From the NCBI RefSeq assembly GCF_013373795.3, contig NZ_CP088022.1, positions 6,634,001 through 6,698,000 of the forward strand: a stretch of DNA of 64,000 nucleotides. Direction: 5' to 3'. Positions 7,167 to 15,133 of the stretch are shown here, piece after piece. The notes beneath the pieces were generated by a model. The model was not told where the DNA came from. It ran no database searches and saw nothing but the letters and a program-made list of their open reading frames with translations. Numbering within the stretch: position 1 is the first letter of the stretch; every line of letters starts with the position of its first letter. Source of the DNA: Bradyrhizobium quebecense. GTDB taxonomy: Bacteria > Pseudomonadota > Alphaproteobacteria > Rhizobiales > Xanthobacteraceae. The translations under genes were made by a program, and so were the position numbers.

Positions 7167-8693
7167 TTACGCTGCGCGTGATGCGCCGACGCGGCGCTCG
7201 GGCCGCTGCGACGACATCGACTCCTCTTCCATATCCTGGGGCGCGCCCCAAAATTCCCGCACCGTCGGCCCGTGCTTCAATCTGCGGGCGCGCAGGAAGC
7301 CGAGAATCTCGTGCGGCCAGACCCGGCGTCCCATCTGCGTGTACCAGCGCATCGCATGACGAAGTCCGGCGTCGCGATGCAGCAGCACGCGGAGCAAGGC
7401 CTTCGGGCGGCACTGCAGCACCATCTCGGTGAACTTGAACCAGAGCAGCACCCGCCACGGCGGCATGTGCCGTGTCGCCAGCACCTGATGCTTGTAGTCC
7501 CAGAGCCTGCGATCGGTCTGGATGACGCGCCGTTCTGCCGCGAGACGGAAATACGGCGTCCAGCGATGCGGCGTGACGTAGAGCATCTGGATCTGATCGG
7601 GATCGTAGGACAACAGCTGGCGCAAACCGCGCCAGTGATCGCGATCGGTCTCCTCCTCGAAGCCGACCACCCAGGTCGCCATCGACAGGATGCCGTGCTG
7701 GCGCATCAGGCGGATCGCCTCGCGATCGATCGTGGTGGTCGCACCCTTGCGGATCAGCTGCAGCGTCCTTTCGTCGGTGTTCTCCATGCCGAGCAGGAAG
7801 CGCTGCCAGCCCGCCTTCTTGTAGAGATGCAGGATGTCGGCATCGCGGACGATGTCGTCGGCGCGGGTGGAGCCGACCAGGATCAAATCGACATTCTCCG
7901 CGATCAGGGCCTCGAGGAAAGCCCGCCAGACCTTCTTCGAGACGGTGGGATTCTCGTCGGCGAAATTGATCACCTTGACGCCGTGCTCGCGATGGAGCCG
8001 TGCCAATTCCCTGGCGAAACGCGCGGGATCGCGGTGCCGCCATCGCGTCCAGAAGCCGCGCTGGCCGCAATAATTGCAGAGATGCGGACAGCCACGCGAG
8101 AACTGCACCACGACGGCGCGCAGCCCGCCCCAGTAGCTGTAGCGCGCGTGATCGATCAATTCCCAGCCGACGCGATAGGCATCGAGATCGCGGATGACCG
8201 GCGCGGGCCGCGTGGCGCGCGGCCCCCCATCGTCGCGGAATGCGATGCCGTCGATGCTGCCGAGATCGCCGCCATATTCCAGCGCCCGCATCAGGCGGCG
8301 CGCGATCTCCTCGCCCTCGCCGCGCACGATCGCGGTGACGTAGGGCTCCTCGCGCAGAATCTCGCGCCAGTGATAGGTCGGGAACACACCGCCGTAGACG
8401 ATCAGCGTCCCGGGCACAGCCCTGACGACCGCCTGCGCCACCTCGGCGATGACGGGATGGCCCGAGGTCGAGCCGGAGTGGCCGAACAACACTGCATCCG
8501 GCGAAAACCGCGATGCCTCCGCCAGGATGGTAGTCAGCGGCATCGGCCCGAACTCGGCATCGAGAAGACGGACTTCATGTCCGTCGTCGATCAGGGGACC
8601 GCCGATCGACAGCAGGCCGAACGGCGGCAAATGATCGTCGGGGATCCGGCTGCCGATCGCCGGATGAGGCACGTTGATGAGAAGAATGCGCAT
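7167..8693 (-). CDS. B12-binding-domain radical SAM protein (BchE-like)
   Basis: A 508-residue protein starting MRILLINVPHPAIGSR at 8693 (GGGAGCG upstream); the extension to 8759 lacks homology-like content. Residues ~1-150 form a cobalamin-binding fold (LLSIGGPLIDDGHEVRLLDAE, VLFGHSGSTSGHP). The radical SAM cluster motif CPHLCNYC lies at ~200-207, within FSRGCPHLCNYCGQRGFW. The layout matches the BchE/P-methyltransferase class, which performs B12-dependent methylation or oxidative cyclisation. The product is unknown, and no bacteriochlorophyll, hopanoid or antibiotic genes flank it. It is transcribed alone on the minus strand. Confidence 0.82.
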   Translation of the reverse strand: MRILLINVPHPAIGSRIPDDHLPPFGLLSIGGPLIDDGHEVRLLDAEFGPMPLTTILAEASRFSPDAVLFGHSGSTSGHPVIAEVAQAVVRAVPGTLIVYGGVFPTYHWREILREEPYVTAIVRGEGEEIARRLMRALEYGGDLGSIDGIAFRDDGGPRATRPAPVIRDLDAYRVGWELIDHARYSYWGGLRAVVVQFSRGCPHLCNYCGQRGFWTRWRHRDPARFARELARLHREHGVKVINFADENPTVSKKVWRAFLEALIAENVDLILVGSTRADDIVRDADILHLYKKAGWQRFLLGMENTDERTLQLIRKGATTTIDREAIRLMRQHGILSMATWVVGFEEETDRDHWRGLRQLLSYDPDQIQMLYVTPHRWTPYFRLAAERRVIQTDRRLWDYKHQVLATRHMPPWRVLLWFKFTEMVLQCRPKALLRVLLHRDAGLRHAMRWYTQMGRRVWPHEILGFLRARRLKHGPTVREFWGAPQDMEEESMSSQRPERRVGASRAA

Positions 8694-8807
8694 GGATGAT
8701 CGCTCCCGCTTTGGTTGGCGTGATCGTTCGTCCCCGCATCTTGTGTAAGGAGAGCCCAACCCCCCGGCCGGGCTTTGAGAAGAGAGCAGCTTGCGCCGCT
8801 TGACGCG

Positions 8808-9548
8808 CTAGAGGTTCGGCACCTCCGCCGGCGCGATCGCGGTCAGGCCGCCGAAACGGCGCTCGCGGCGATGGAACGAAGAGAGCGCGTCGGCGAGATC
8901 GTCGGCATCGAATTCGGGCCACATCCGCTCGGTGAAATGCAGTTCGGCATAGGCGCCTTCCCAGAGCAGGAAGTCCGACAGCCGCTTCTCGCCCGAGGTG
9001 CGGATGATCAGGTCGACATCGCGCAGGCCGGCCTCGCCGGTGATCAGATCGGCAAAAGCCTCGCGGCTCAGCTGGCCTGCGCCGGCGACGCGCGCGGCGG
9101 CGTTCAGGATGGCGTCGCGCGCCGAATAGTCGATCGCGATGCGCAGATGCAGCGTGGTGCCGTCGGCGGTCTCGGCCTCGGCGCGAGTGATCGCGGCGGC
9201 GATGCCGTCGGGCAACCGATCACGGCGGCCGATCACGGTGAGGCGAACGCCGTTGCGCACGAGGGCTGCGATCTCGTTGGCGAGATAGAACCGCAGCAGC
9301 CCCATCAGCGCCGTGACTTCGGCCTTCGGGCGGCGCCAATTGTCGCTCGAGAACGCGTAGAGCGTCAGCGTGCCGACGCCCTGGTCCGGTGCGGTCTCGA
9401 CGATACGGCGGATCGCCTCGACGCCAGCCTCATGGCCGCGCAGGCGCGACAGGCCGCGCCGTGTCGCCCAGCGGCCGTTGCCGTCCATGATGATGCCGAC
9501 GTGGAGCCGTCCGGCTACCTCCGGCTTGAGCGCGACGTTACTTTGCAT
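8808..9548 (-). CDS. uppS: Isoprenyl transferase (undecaprenyl diphosphate synthase family)
   Basis: A 246-residue cis-prenyltransferase. It shows the catalytic Asp motif [10 protein letters not shown], the FSSDNWRRP block and the diphosphate-binding [14 protein letters not shown]. Family members condense isopentenyl diphosphate to C55-PP, the lipid carrier for peptidoglycan and O-antigen. I start at 9548 because GGAGA precedes it and homologous residues begin soon after; the frame also opens at 9581 with an ATGA overlap to the regulator stop. The start codon lies inside a palindrome also found upstream of the first gene of this unit, so expression may be locally controlled. A second, housekeeping uppS elsewhere is likely but cannot be seen here. 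Confidence 0.88.
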   Translation of the reverse strand: MQSNVALKPEVAGRLHVGIIMDGNGRWATRRGLSRLRGHEAGVEAIRRIVETAPDQGVGTLTLYAFSSDNWRRPKAEVTALMGLLRFYLANEIAALVRNGVRLTVIGRRDRLPDGIAAAITRAEAETADGTTLHLRIAIDYSARDAILNAAARVAGAGQLSREAFADLITGEAGLRDVDLIIRTSGEKRLSDFLLWEGAYAELHFTERMWPEFDADDLADALSSFHRRERRFGGLTAIAPAEVPNL

Positions 9549-9556
9549 CACAAAGT
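9540..9556. promoter_or_regulatory. Palindromic operator candidate overlapping the uppS start
   Basis: ACTTTG-CATCA-CAAAGT is a perfect 6-5-6 inverted repeat. The identical half-sites with a different 5-base spacer recur at 10574-10590 ahead of the first gene of the same unit. The centre contains the uppS ATG (minus strand), so a bound protein could block transcription or initiation. The winged-helix regulator encoded next door is the natural candidate ligand (inference). Confidence 0.6.
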
Positions 9557-9577
9557 CTCCGGACAAAAATGGGATGA

Positions 9578-9961
9578 TCAAATCGGCTGGATACCAAGGC
9601 GGCGAGACCTGCCTTCGTCTTTGCCGGCGGCGCTGGCCGCGTCGCGCACCAGCTGCTCGAGCACGGCGAGATAGTCGAGGAAGCGGCGGCGGCCGCTCTT
9701 GGTCAAACGGCAGGTGGTGTGCGGGCGATTGCCTTCATAGCCCTTGATGACGTCGACGAGGCCGGCCTCCTGCAGCACCTGCAGATGCCGGCTGAGATTG
9801 CCGTCGGTCAGGCCGCAGAGCTGCTTGAGATCGGCGAAGGCGAGGCCCTTCGGATGCGCCATCAGCGAGGTCAACAGGCCGAGCCGTGCCTTCTCGTGGA
9901 TGACGCGGTCGAGGCCATCATAGGCGAATGGCGCGGTGGTCAGGTCAGTCTTCGGCATCAT
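9578..9961 (-). CDS. Winged-helix transcriptional regulator (ArsR/MarR-like, HTH_34 type)
   Basis: A 127-residue protein. The core [51 protein letters not shown] is a winged helix (residues ~22-75), with recognition helix [15 protein letters not shown] and wing [17 protein letters not shown]. No metal-binding Cys cluster is seen. It overlaps the upstream membrane-protein gene by 17 bases and lies 29 bases before uppS, so the three form one transcription unit. Such DNA-binding/membrane-protein pairs are common, with the regulator usually repressing its own unit. The two ACTTTG-N5-CAAAGT palindromes at the borders of this unit are its likely binding sites. Confidence 0.82.
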   Translation of the reverse strand: MMPKTDLTTAPFAYDGLDRVIHEKARLGLLTSLMAHPKGLAFADLKQLCGLTDGNLSRHLQVLQEAGLVDVIKGYEGNRPHTTCRLTKSGRRRFLDYLAVLEQLVRDAASAAGKDEGRSRRLGIQPI

Positions 9962-10562
9962 TGCCTCCGGAAGCGAAATACAACAGTGCCGCGAGCAGCA
10001 ACTGGCCGATCGCGAACGGCAGTCCCATGGTCCAGGGCGACAGCGCGTGACTCTGGCTTGCGATCAACAACACCGTGAAGCCCGACAGGAAGTACCAGGC
10101 GCCGCCGAGCGCGATCGTGCGCGGCAGCAGGCGGACCGAGGCGAACACGCCGAGGCTGACCAGCACCTGCCACAGGCCGGGCAGCATCCACAGCGTCTCG
10201 GGCGCGAATTTCCATTGCAGGATCGCGAGCAGCACGCCGGCGATCACAGCGGGAACGAACTGCTCGATCGCCTGCTGGACCATCGCATCCGCAAGGCCCG
10301 AATGATGCCGCCGCGAGCGCGCCTGCATCTCGATCCAGATCAGCAACGCGGACAGCAACGCGGCGGCCGCCCAGCCCGCGAGAAACACAATTGGATGGCC
10401 GGTGGGATTGTCGAGCCAGAGATATTGCGCAAGCGCCGTGACCAGCGCGATGCCACTGGTGGCGGCGACCGTCGCCGGACCGTAGCCGCGGAACGCGGTT
10501 CCGGCCGCAATCTGGCTGCGGATCGCGAGAATATCGGCCAACGCCTTGTCGAGGTCGCGCAT
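9945..10562 (-). CDS. Multi-pass membrane protein paired with the regulator
   Basis: A 205-residue protein, with the start placed at 10562 (MRDLDKALADILAIRSQIAAG). A soluble helical N-terminus of ~35 residues precedes about six predicted membrane segments (around TSGIALVTALAQYLWL, VFLAGWAAAALLSALLIWI, VPAVIAGVLLAILQW, LWQVLVSLGVFASV, YFLSGFTVLLIAS, FAIGQLLLAALLYFAS). No transport or enzyme motif is recognised. It heads the unit with the winged-helix regulator and uppS; the palindrome at 10574-10590 lies just before its start. A membrane-stress or lipid-carrier role is suggested only by the uppS linkage. Confidence 0.75.
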   Translation of the reverse strand: MRDLDKALADILAIRSQIAAGTAFRGYGPATVAATSGIALVTALAQYLWLDNPTGHPIVFLAGWAAAALLSALLIWIEMQARSRRHHSGLADAMVQQAIEQFVPAVIAGVLLAILQWKFAPETLWMLPGLWQVLVSLGVFASVRLLPRTIALGGAWYFLSGFTVLLIASQSHALSPWTMGLPFAIGQLLLAALLYFASGGNDAED

Positions 10563-10573
10563 GTTTTGCCCGC

Positions 10574-10590
10574 ACTTTGTAATGCAAAGT
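10574..10590. promoter_or_regulatory. Palindromic operator candidate upstream of the membrane-protein gene
   Basis: ACTTTG-TAATG-CAAAGT, a perfect inverted repeat ending 11 bases upstream of the start codon of the first gene. Same half-sites and spacing as 9540-9556. The position is suitable for repression of the whole unit. Confidence 0.6.
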
Positions 10591-10690
10591 ATACGGGATC
10601 GCCAAGTAAACGCAAGCGGCATCGCGCGGCGTGCCGGTCGTGACGTTTAACAGCTGGTTGCTGCGCAGATTGCGGCGAAACCGTGCCGGC

Positions 10691-11047
10691 TCAGACCTTC
10701 ACCAGACTCGCAAAGCCGCCATAGATCATGCGCTTGACGTCGAACGGCACGTCGCCCGTGCCCATCGACGCCAGCCGAGGATCGGCCATCACCTTGGCGT
10801 TGATCCTGTCGCGCTGGGCGCGTGACTTGTAGGTGATCCAGGCAAACACGACGGTTTCGCCGGCCTTCAATTTCACGCTCTGCGGAAACGAGGTCAGCTT
10901 GCCCGGCTTGACGTCGTCGGCGACCCATTCGCGATAATCCAGCGCGCCATGCTCGCGCCAGACCTTGCCGGCCTTTTTCGAGAGCTGCGCATAGGCTTTG
11001 AGTTTCTTCTTCGGCACGGCGACGACGAAACCATCGACGTAAGGCAT
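10691..11047 (-). CDS. DUF1428 family protein
   Basis: A 118-residue protein starting MPYVDGFVVAVPKKKLKAY at 11047, with AGGAAACG upstream. The block VFAWITYKSRAQRDRINAKVMADPRL and the closing FDVKRMIYGGFASLV are characteristic of DUF1428, a ferredoxin-like (dimeric alpha-beta barrel) family of unknown function. The longer open frame to 11152 runs into a palindromic repeat and is not coding. It is followed by no partner. Family assignment is firm, function is not. Confidence 0.87.
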   Translation of the reverse strand: MPYVDGFVVAVPKKKLKAYAQLSKKAGKVWREHGALDYREWVADDVKPGKLTSFPQSVKLKAGETVVFAWITYKSRAQRDRINAKVMADPRLASMGTGDVPFDVKRMIYGGFASLVKV

Positions 11048-11073
11048 GGGCGTTTCCTGCTGTTTGGTTTCGC

Positions 11074-11157
11074 CGTCATTGCGAGGAGCAAAGCGACGAA
11101 GCAATCCATCTCGACGCTTGCGGCGCGATGGATTGCTTCGCTTCGCTCGCAATGACG
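11074..11157. repeat. Palindromic intergenic repeat (CGTCATTGCGAG family)
   Basis: The left arm CGTCATTGCGAG...GAAGCAATCCAT and the right arm ATGGATTGCTTCG...CTCGCAATGACG are inverted around a 16-base centre. The same family occurs at 16723-16808 and 49971-50055. It lies between DUF899 and DUF1428 and would form a stable hairpin. Confidence 0.85.
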
Positions 11158-11158
11158 A

Positions 11159-11896
11159 TCAGGAGTGACAACAGGATGCCTGAACCGGCGCCGGTTGGTA
11201 CTGGTCACGTAGCCGCACCCAATCCATCGGATAGGGCAATCCCTCCTCGTGACGGCCGAGCGGCGTCAGATCGAGATAGTGATAGGCCGCATTCATCATG
11301 TCGAGGCCGCGCGCGAAGGTCGAGTAAGTGTGGAACACGATCCCCTTGTCGTCGCGGAAGAACACGCTGATGCCAGGCAGCTCGGGACCATAGAGCGGGG
11401 TGGTTCCGTAATTGTATTTCGCGTCCCCCGCATCGATCTGCCCTTGGGTGAACGACACACCGTAATCGTAATTGAAGTCATTGGTGCCCGACGACACCCA
11501 GTCGAAGGTCCAACCCATCCGCTGCTTGAAGGCCTCGAGCTTGGCCAGCGGCGCCCGCGAGACCGCGACCATCGTGGTGTCGCGCGCGGCGAGATGCGGA
11601 ACCATGCGCTCGAAGCCGTCGACCCAGAACGAGCAGCTCTTGCAGGCTGCATCCCACTCCGGCGCAAACATCACGTGCTGCACCACAAGCTGCGGCCTGC
11701 CCTTGAAGAGATCGCCGAGCGTCACCTTGCCGTCAGGCCCGTCGAACACATAGTCCTTGTCGACCTTCACCCAGGGCAGTTCACGGCGCTGCCGGCTCAG
11801 CGCCTCGCGGGCCTGAGTGAGCTCCTTCTCGCCGGCCATCAATGCCTTGCGGGCTGCGATCCATTCTTCGCGCGAGACGATCTTGTGCTGTTGCAT
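11159..11896 (-). CDS. DUF899 family thioredoxin-like protein
   Basis: A 245-residue protein with the DUF899 layout. A helical N-terminus (REEWIAARKALMAGEKELTQARE) leads to LPWVKVDKDYVFDGPDGKVTLGDLFKG, then a thioredoxin-like core with the CKSC motif in DAACKSCSFWVDGF. It ends with HYLDLTPLGRHE. Function is unproven; a disulfide or peroxidase role is suggested by the CxxC-type pair. AAGGAGC precedes the ATG at 11896. The C-terminus has an extra SCCHS cluster. It is 18 bases downstream of the AHSA1-type gene, so it probably shares its transcript. Confidence 0.88.
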   Translation of the reverse strand: MQQHKIVSREEWIAARKALMAGEKELTQAREALSRQRRELPWVKVDKDYVFDGPDGKVTLGDLFKGRPQLVVQHVMFAPEWDAACKSCSFWVDGFERMVPHLAARDTTMVAVSRAPLAKLEAFKQRMGWTFDWVSSGTNDFNYDYGVSFTQGQIDAGDAKYNYGTTPLYGPELPGISVFFRDDKGIVFHTYSTFARGLDMMNAAYHYLDLTPLGRHEEGLPYPMDWVRLRDQYQPAPVQASCCHS

Positions 11897-11914
11897 GAGA
11901 TGCTCCTTTGCGGT

Positions 11915-12388
11915 TCAGGCGTCGACATACTGTGCCAGATTGCCGAGGAATTCGGTCCAGCCGCGCTGGTGGTTGTCGCGCGCGGTCTCGTCGACGAACT
12001 GCGCGTGATGGAAGGTGAGCAATGTGCCGCCGGCATCGGGCTTGATCGACACGGTCACCTCGGATTCGCGTTCCGGCGTCGAATGCCAGGCCCAGCTGAA
12101 CACCAGTCTCTCGTTCGGCACCACCTCGCGATAGACGCCGCCGACCTCGTGATATTCGCCGTTGGTGCCGGTGAACTTGATCCGGTAGCGGCCGCCGACA
12201 CGGACATCAAGCTCGGCCTGCGTCGTGCCGGGCTTGACTTGGCCCGGGCCGAACCACTGCACTAGGTTTTCCGGCTCGGTCCACGCGGCGTAGACTTTTT
12301 CCGGCCGGGCGCGGAGGCGCCGCGTGAGGGTGAGGCTTGGACGCGCGGCAAGGCCGGCGTCGGCTGCGACTGCGGATTTAACTGCCAT
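11915..12388 (-). CDS. SRPBCC (AHSA1-like) domain protein
   Basis: A 157-residue protein starting at 12388 (MAVKSAVAADAGLAARPS). The fold signature is LTLTRRLRARPEKVYAAWTEPENLVQWFGPGQ near the N-terminus, then GGRYRIKF, HEVGGVYREVVPNERLVFSWAW and TLLTFHHAQFVDETARDNHQRGWTEFLGNL at the end. These Bet v1-like proteins bind hydrophobic ligands or resemble the Hsp90 co-chaperone Aha1. It is cotranscribed with the ArsR-type gene, whose frame overlaps its first 127 bases. ArsR/AHSA1 pairs of this kind are common; the ligand is unknown. Confidence 0.88.
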   Translation of the reverse strand: MAVKSAVAADAGLAARPSLTLTRRLRARPEKVYAAWTEPENLVQWFGPGQVKPGTTQAELDVRVGGRYRIKFTGTNGEYHEVGGVYREVVPNERLVFSWAWHSTPERESEVTVSIKPDAGGTLLTFHHAQFVDETARDNHQRGWTEFLGNLAQYVDA

Positions 12389-12717
12389 GGGTCTTCCTCC
12401 ACAAAAGCGGCAAGGCGGTCGAGATTGTCGGACCAGAATTGCGCATAGCGATTGAGCCAGTTCATCGCCTGCTCCATCGGCCTCGCGGTGAGCCGGCACG
12501 CCACCGTGCGGCCGGTCTTTTCGCGGGCGACCAGGCCGGCATCCGTGAGCACGTCGAGATGCTTCATGATCGCCGGCAACGACATCGCGAATGGCTGCGC
12601 CAGCTCGCTCACCGACAGGCTTTCCCGCTCGCCGAGCCGCGCCAGAAGCGCGCGGCGGGTGGGATCGGAAAGCGCAGCAAAGGTCCGGTCCAGCGTCTCG
12701 TCTTGATACTTAACCAT
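12262..12717 (-). CDS. ArsR-family metalloregulator-like repressor
   Basis: A 151-residue protein. Residues 1-100 are a standard ArsR winged helix: FAALSDPTRRALLARLGERESLSVSELAQPFAMSLPAIMKHLDVLTDAGLVAREKTGRTVACRL. No metal-binding ELCVC motif is present, as in the AHSA1-linked subgroup. Homologues usually end soon after the FVEE-type sequence. Here the frame runs on for ~40 Pro/Arg/Ser-rich residues, overlapping the AHSA1 start by 127 bases, so a stop codon has probably been lost. The upstream TATACTAAACCGTATGG stretch around the start would carry the promoter and operator. Confidence 0.88.
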   Translation of the reverse strand: MVKYQDETLDRTFAALSDPTRRALLARLGERESLSVSELAQPFAMSLPAIMKHLDVLTDAGLVAREKTGRTVACRLTARPMEQAMNWLNRYAQFWSDNLDRLAAFVEEDPWQLNPQSQPTPALPRVQASPSRGASAPGRKKSTPRGPSRKT

Positions 12718-12850
12718 ACGGTTTAGTATAGGCGTAATCGGCAGGACGTCAAGCGCCCGGCTTCACGATCACGTCAATGCCGGGACACCACGACGCCGGA
12801 TGGTTGGGACGATCGCGGGCGGAGAGCAGAAGCGCCCTCCCAGCCGGCGG

Positions 12851-13138
12851 CTACTGCCGATGGTGCCGATGCCGATGACGGTGCGGCCGAGGCTGCTCGG
12901 GCTGGAGCTGCTCGCGAAACAGGACGCGCGGATTTTCTCCGCAAGCAAGAAAGCGTCCGGACACGCTCGCAAGGCACTGATCGTAGGTCTGGTAGGCGCA
13001 TTCGCCGGGATAGCCGAGGCTCGGGCCCTGTGCGCACCAGGGGTAATCATAGGGATCAGCGGACGCGCGATCGATGCTCGCCGCACCGGCAAGCGTCATC
13101 GTTCCCAACACAAGCACTGCCAATCGCGATGTGCGCAT
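12851..13138 (-). CDS. DUF3551 family exported protein
   Basis: A 95-residue protein with a signal peptide (MRTSRLAVLVLGTMTLAGAA...ASA). A short mature region with DPYDYPWCAQGPSLGYPGECAYQTYDQC...GRFLACGENP shows the conserved Cys spacing of DUF3551, small secreted proteins abundant in Bradyrhizobium. The His/Arg-rich tail (HRHRHRHHRQ) could bind metal. Function is unknown. The start at 13138 is preferred over 13189 because it begins the signal sequence. Confidence 0.82.
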   Translation of the reverse strand: MRTSRLAVLVLGTMTLAGAASIDRASADPYDYPWCAQGPSLGYPGECAYQTYDQCLASVSGRFLACGENPRVLFREQLQPEQPRPHRHRHRHHRQ

Positions 13139-13263
13139 GATCCCACCCGTTCCGACTCTCAAGATGCCGCAATCAATCAACCGCGACATATCGGGTCAAG
13201 TTCCTGAACGCCATCTTATTCGGCGTCAGGGCCGGTCAATTCTTAGAGTCCCGGTCTTGGAGC

Positions 13264-13297
13264 CCGGCCGCAAGACAAGTCCGCCCCTTGCGGCCGG
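13264..13297. terminator. Hairpin downstream of the Bug-type gene
   Basis: CCGGCCGCAAG (13264-13274) and CTTGCGGCCGG (13287-13297) form a perfect 11-bp stem. It lies ~30 bases past the stop of the minus-strand substrate-binding protein gene, but without a T tract, so it may act in termination or transcript protection. Confidence 0.4.
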
Positions 13298-13324
13298 ACC
13301 TGTCCCGCATTTGCAGCCCGAAGA

Positions 13325-14296
13325 CTACTCGACCTTGAGGCCGGCGAACTCGACCACCTTCTTCCACTTGTCGGTCTCGGCCTTGATGTCGTTGCCGAAG
13401 GCCTCCGGCGTCTGGATCAGCGAGTCGCCGCCGAGCTCGACCAGGCGCTTCCTCATGTCGGGTTCGGCGAGAACGGCGTTGATCTCGGTGTTGAGCTTGG
13501 CGGTCAGCTCCTTCGGCGTGTTCTTCGGCGCACCCATGCCGAACAGCGCGCTTGCTTCATAGCCCTTCACGGTCTCGGCGATCGCCGGCACGTCCGGCAA
13601 TTGCGAGGAGCGCTCCGTCGTGGTCACGCCGAGCGCGCGCAGCGAACCGGAGCGGATGTGCTGGATGATCGAAGGCATGTTGTCGAAGATCACCTGCACC
13701 TGGCCACCGAGCATGTCGGTGATCGCAGGCGCGGCGCCGCGATACGGCACGTGCTGCATCTTGCAGCCGGTCATCGACATGAACATCTCGCCGGAGAGGT
13801 GCACCGAGGTGCCGTTGCCGGAAGAGGCCATGTTCACCTTGCCGGGACTGGCCTTCACATACTCGATGAACTCGGCGACGTTCTTCGCCGGCACGTCCTT
13901 GTTGACGGTCATCACGTTCGGCACGCGGTTGAAGGAAGCAACCGGCGCGACATCGCGCACGAAATTGAACTTCAAATTGGCGTAGAGCGAGGCGTTGATG
14001 TAGTTCGCGGGATTGACCAGCAGCACGGTGTAGCCGTCCGGCTCGGCGTTGATCGCAGCTTCGGTGCCGATATTGTTGCCGGCGCCCGGCTTGTTCTCGA
14101 TCACGAACTGCTGGCCGAGCTTCTCCGACAGCCGCTGCCCGATCAGGCGCGCGATGATGTCGGTGGCGCCGCCCGGCGGATAGCCAACAATCCAGCGCAC
14201 CGGTCGCGCCGGATAGTCAGCAGCCGAAGCGCGGCCGATCGCGAATGTCGAAATCCCCGACCCGATCAGGCCCAGCGCGGCGCGGCGTGAAATCAT
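13325..14296 (-). CDS. Tripartite tricarboxylate transporter (Bug-type) substrate-binding protein
   Basis: A 323-residue periplasmic binding protein starting MISRRAALGLIGSGISTFAIG at 14296, a Tat/Sec-like signal, with GGGAGAGA upstream. The Bug family signatures are YPARPVRWIVGYPPGGATDIIARLIGQRLSEKLGQQFVIENKPGAG near the N-terminus and PYRGAAPAITDMLGGQVQVIFDNMPSIIQHIRSGSLRALGVTT in the middle. It would capture a carboxylated compound for a TctAB permease, but none lies nearby. Orphan Bug proteins are common and may also sense nutrients. The long upstream extension to 14701 is not coding. Confidence 0.9.
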   Translation of the reverse strand: MISRRAALGLIGSGISTFAIGRASAADYPARPVRWIVGYPPGGATDIIARLIGQRLSEKLGQQFVIENKPGAGNNIGTEAAINAEPDGYTVLLVNPANYINASLYANLKFNFVRDVAPVASFNRVPNVMTVNKDVPAKNVAEFIEYVKASPGKVNMASSGNGTSVHLSGEMFMSMTGCKMQHVPYRGAAPAITDMLGGQVQVIFDNMPSIIQHIRSGSLRALGVTTTERSSQLPDVPAIAETVKGYEASALFGMGAPKNTPKELTAKLNTEINAVLAEPDMRKRLVELGGDSLIQTPEAFGNDIKAETDKWKKVVEFAGLKVE

Positions 14297-14495
14297 GAAG
14301 TCTCTCCCAATCCCGCAGGGTTTGACCCCTGCCCGTTTCTGTTGCGTTGCGTGCGGCGCGGTTTTAACAAACAATGTCTGAAGCGGCCAGTGCGACACGT
14401 GCGACACCGACCGCGACGAAAGGCTAAGCCTCGGCCCTGCATCAGGCCGAAGCGTTGAATTCTTGTCTAAGACTCTGGACCGAAGAGGATCGATC

Positions 14496-14915
14496 ATGTC
14501 CGTCAAGGTGAATGGGCTCGACCATCTCGTGATCAACGTCACCGATGTGGTGCGCTCGGTTGCCTGGTACAGCAGGATCCTCGGCATGGAGGTGAAGGTG
14601 TTCGACCCCGGCCAGGGCAAGACACCGCGCACCTCGCTGGTGTTCGGCAACCAGAAGATCAATGTGCGGCCGCGCGACGCCGACAAGGTGGAGTGGTTCA
14701 CCGCCGATCATGAAGCGGCCGGCAGCGACGATCTCTGCTTTCTCACCTCGAGCACGCCTGAGGCGGTTGTCGCGCATCTGAAGGCCCATGGCGTCAAGAT
14801 CGAGGAAGGCCCGGTGGCCAAGCAGGGCGCGCGCGGCACGCTGCGCTCGGTCTATTGCCGCGACCCCGATGGCAGCCTGATCGAGATCTCGTCGTATGAG
14901 AGGGATCCAGGCTAG
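14496..14915 (+). CDS. VOC-family (glyoxalase/dioxygenase-like) protein
   Basis: A 139-residue single VOC module starting MSVKVNGLDHLVINVTDV (14496; AGAGGA upstream). It contains SVAWYSRILGMEV, a TSLVFGNQKINVRP strand and the closing YCRDPDGSLIEISSYE, where the Glu is a metal ligand of the fold together with His10-type residues. Such proteins act as lyases, dioxygenases or antibiotic-binding proteins; the substrate cannot be deduced. The acyl-CoA ligase follows 218 bases downstream on the same strand, with a degenerate repeat (14930-15010) between them. Confidence 0.85.
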   Translation: MSVKVNGLDHLVINVTDVVRSVAWYSRILGMEVKVFDPGQGKTPRTSLVFGNQKINVRPRDADKVEWFTADHEAAGSDDLCFLTSSTPEAVVAHLKAHGVKIEEGPVAKQGARGTLRSVYCRDPDGSLIEISSYERDPG

Positions 14916-15133
14916 CCATCGTTCGTCATTGCGAGCCAACTGTTCGCGCGAATGCGCGCCCGACGACAGGCCGCGCGAATAGATCCATCCGTTCCGTGCG
15001 GCGGAACGGAATTGCTTCGTCGCGCCAGCGCAAGATGACTTTGCAAATGCCGATTTGCTCTCGGCGCACGCCGATGGCAGAACTGGTCCCAACCAAGATC
15101 AATGGCGGCCGGCAAGGCTGCGCGGGAGGACAT

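Noticed and set aside
11074..11157. CRISPR-like or tRNA-like element in the intergenic palindromes
   Set aside because: Copies are single inverted repeats dispersed between genes, with no spacers and no cloverleaf.
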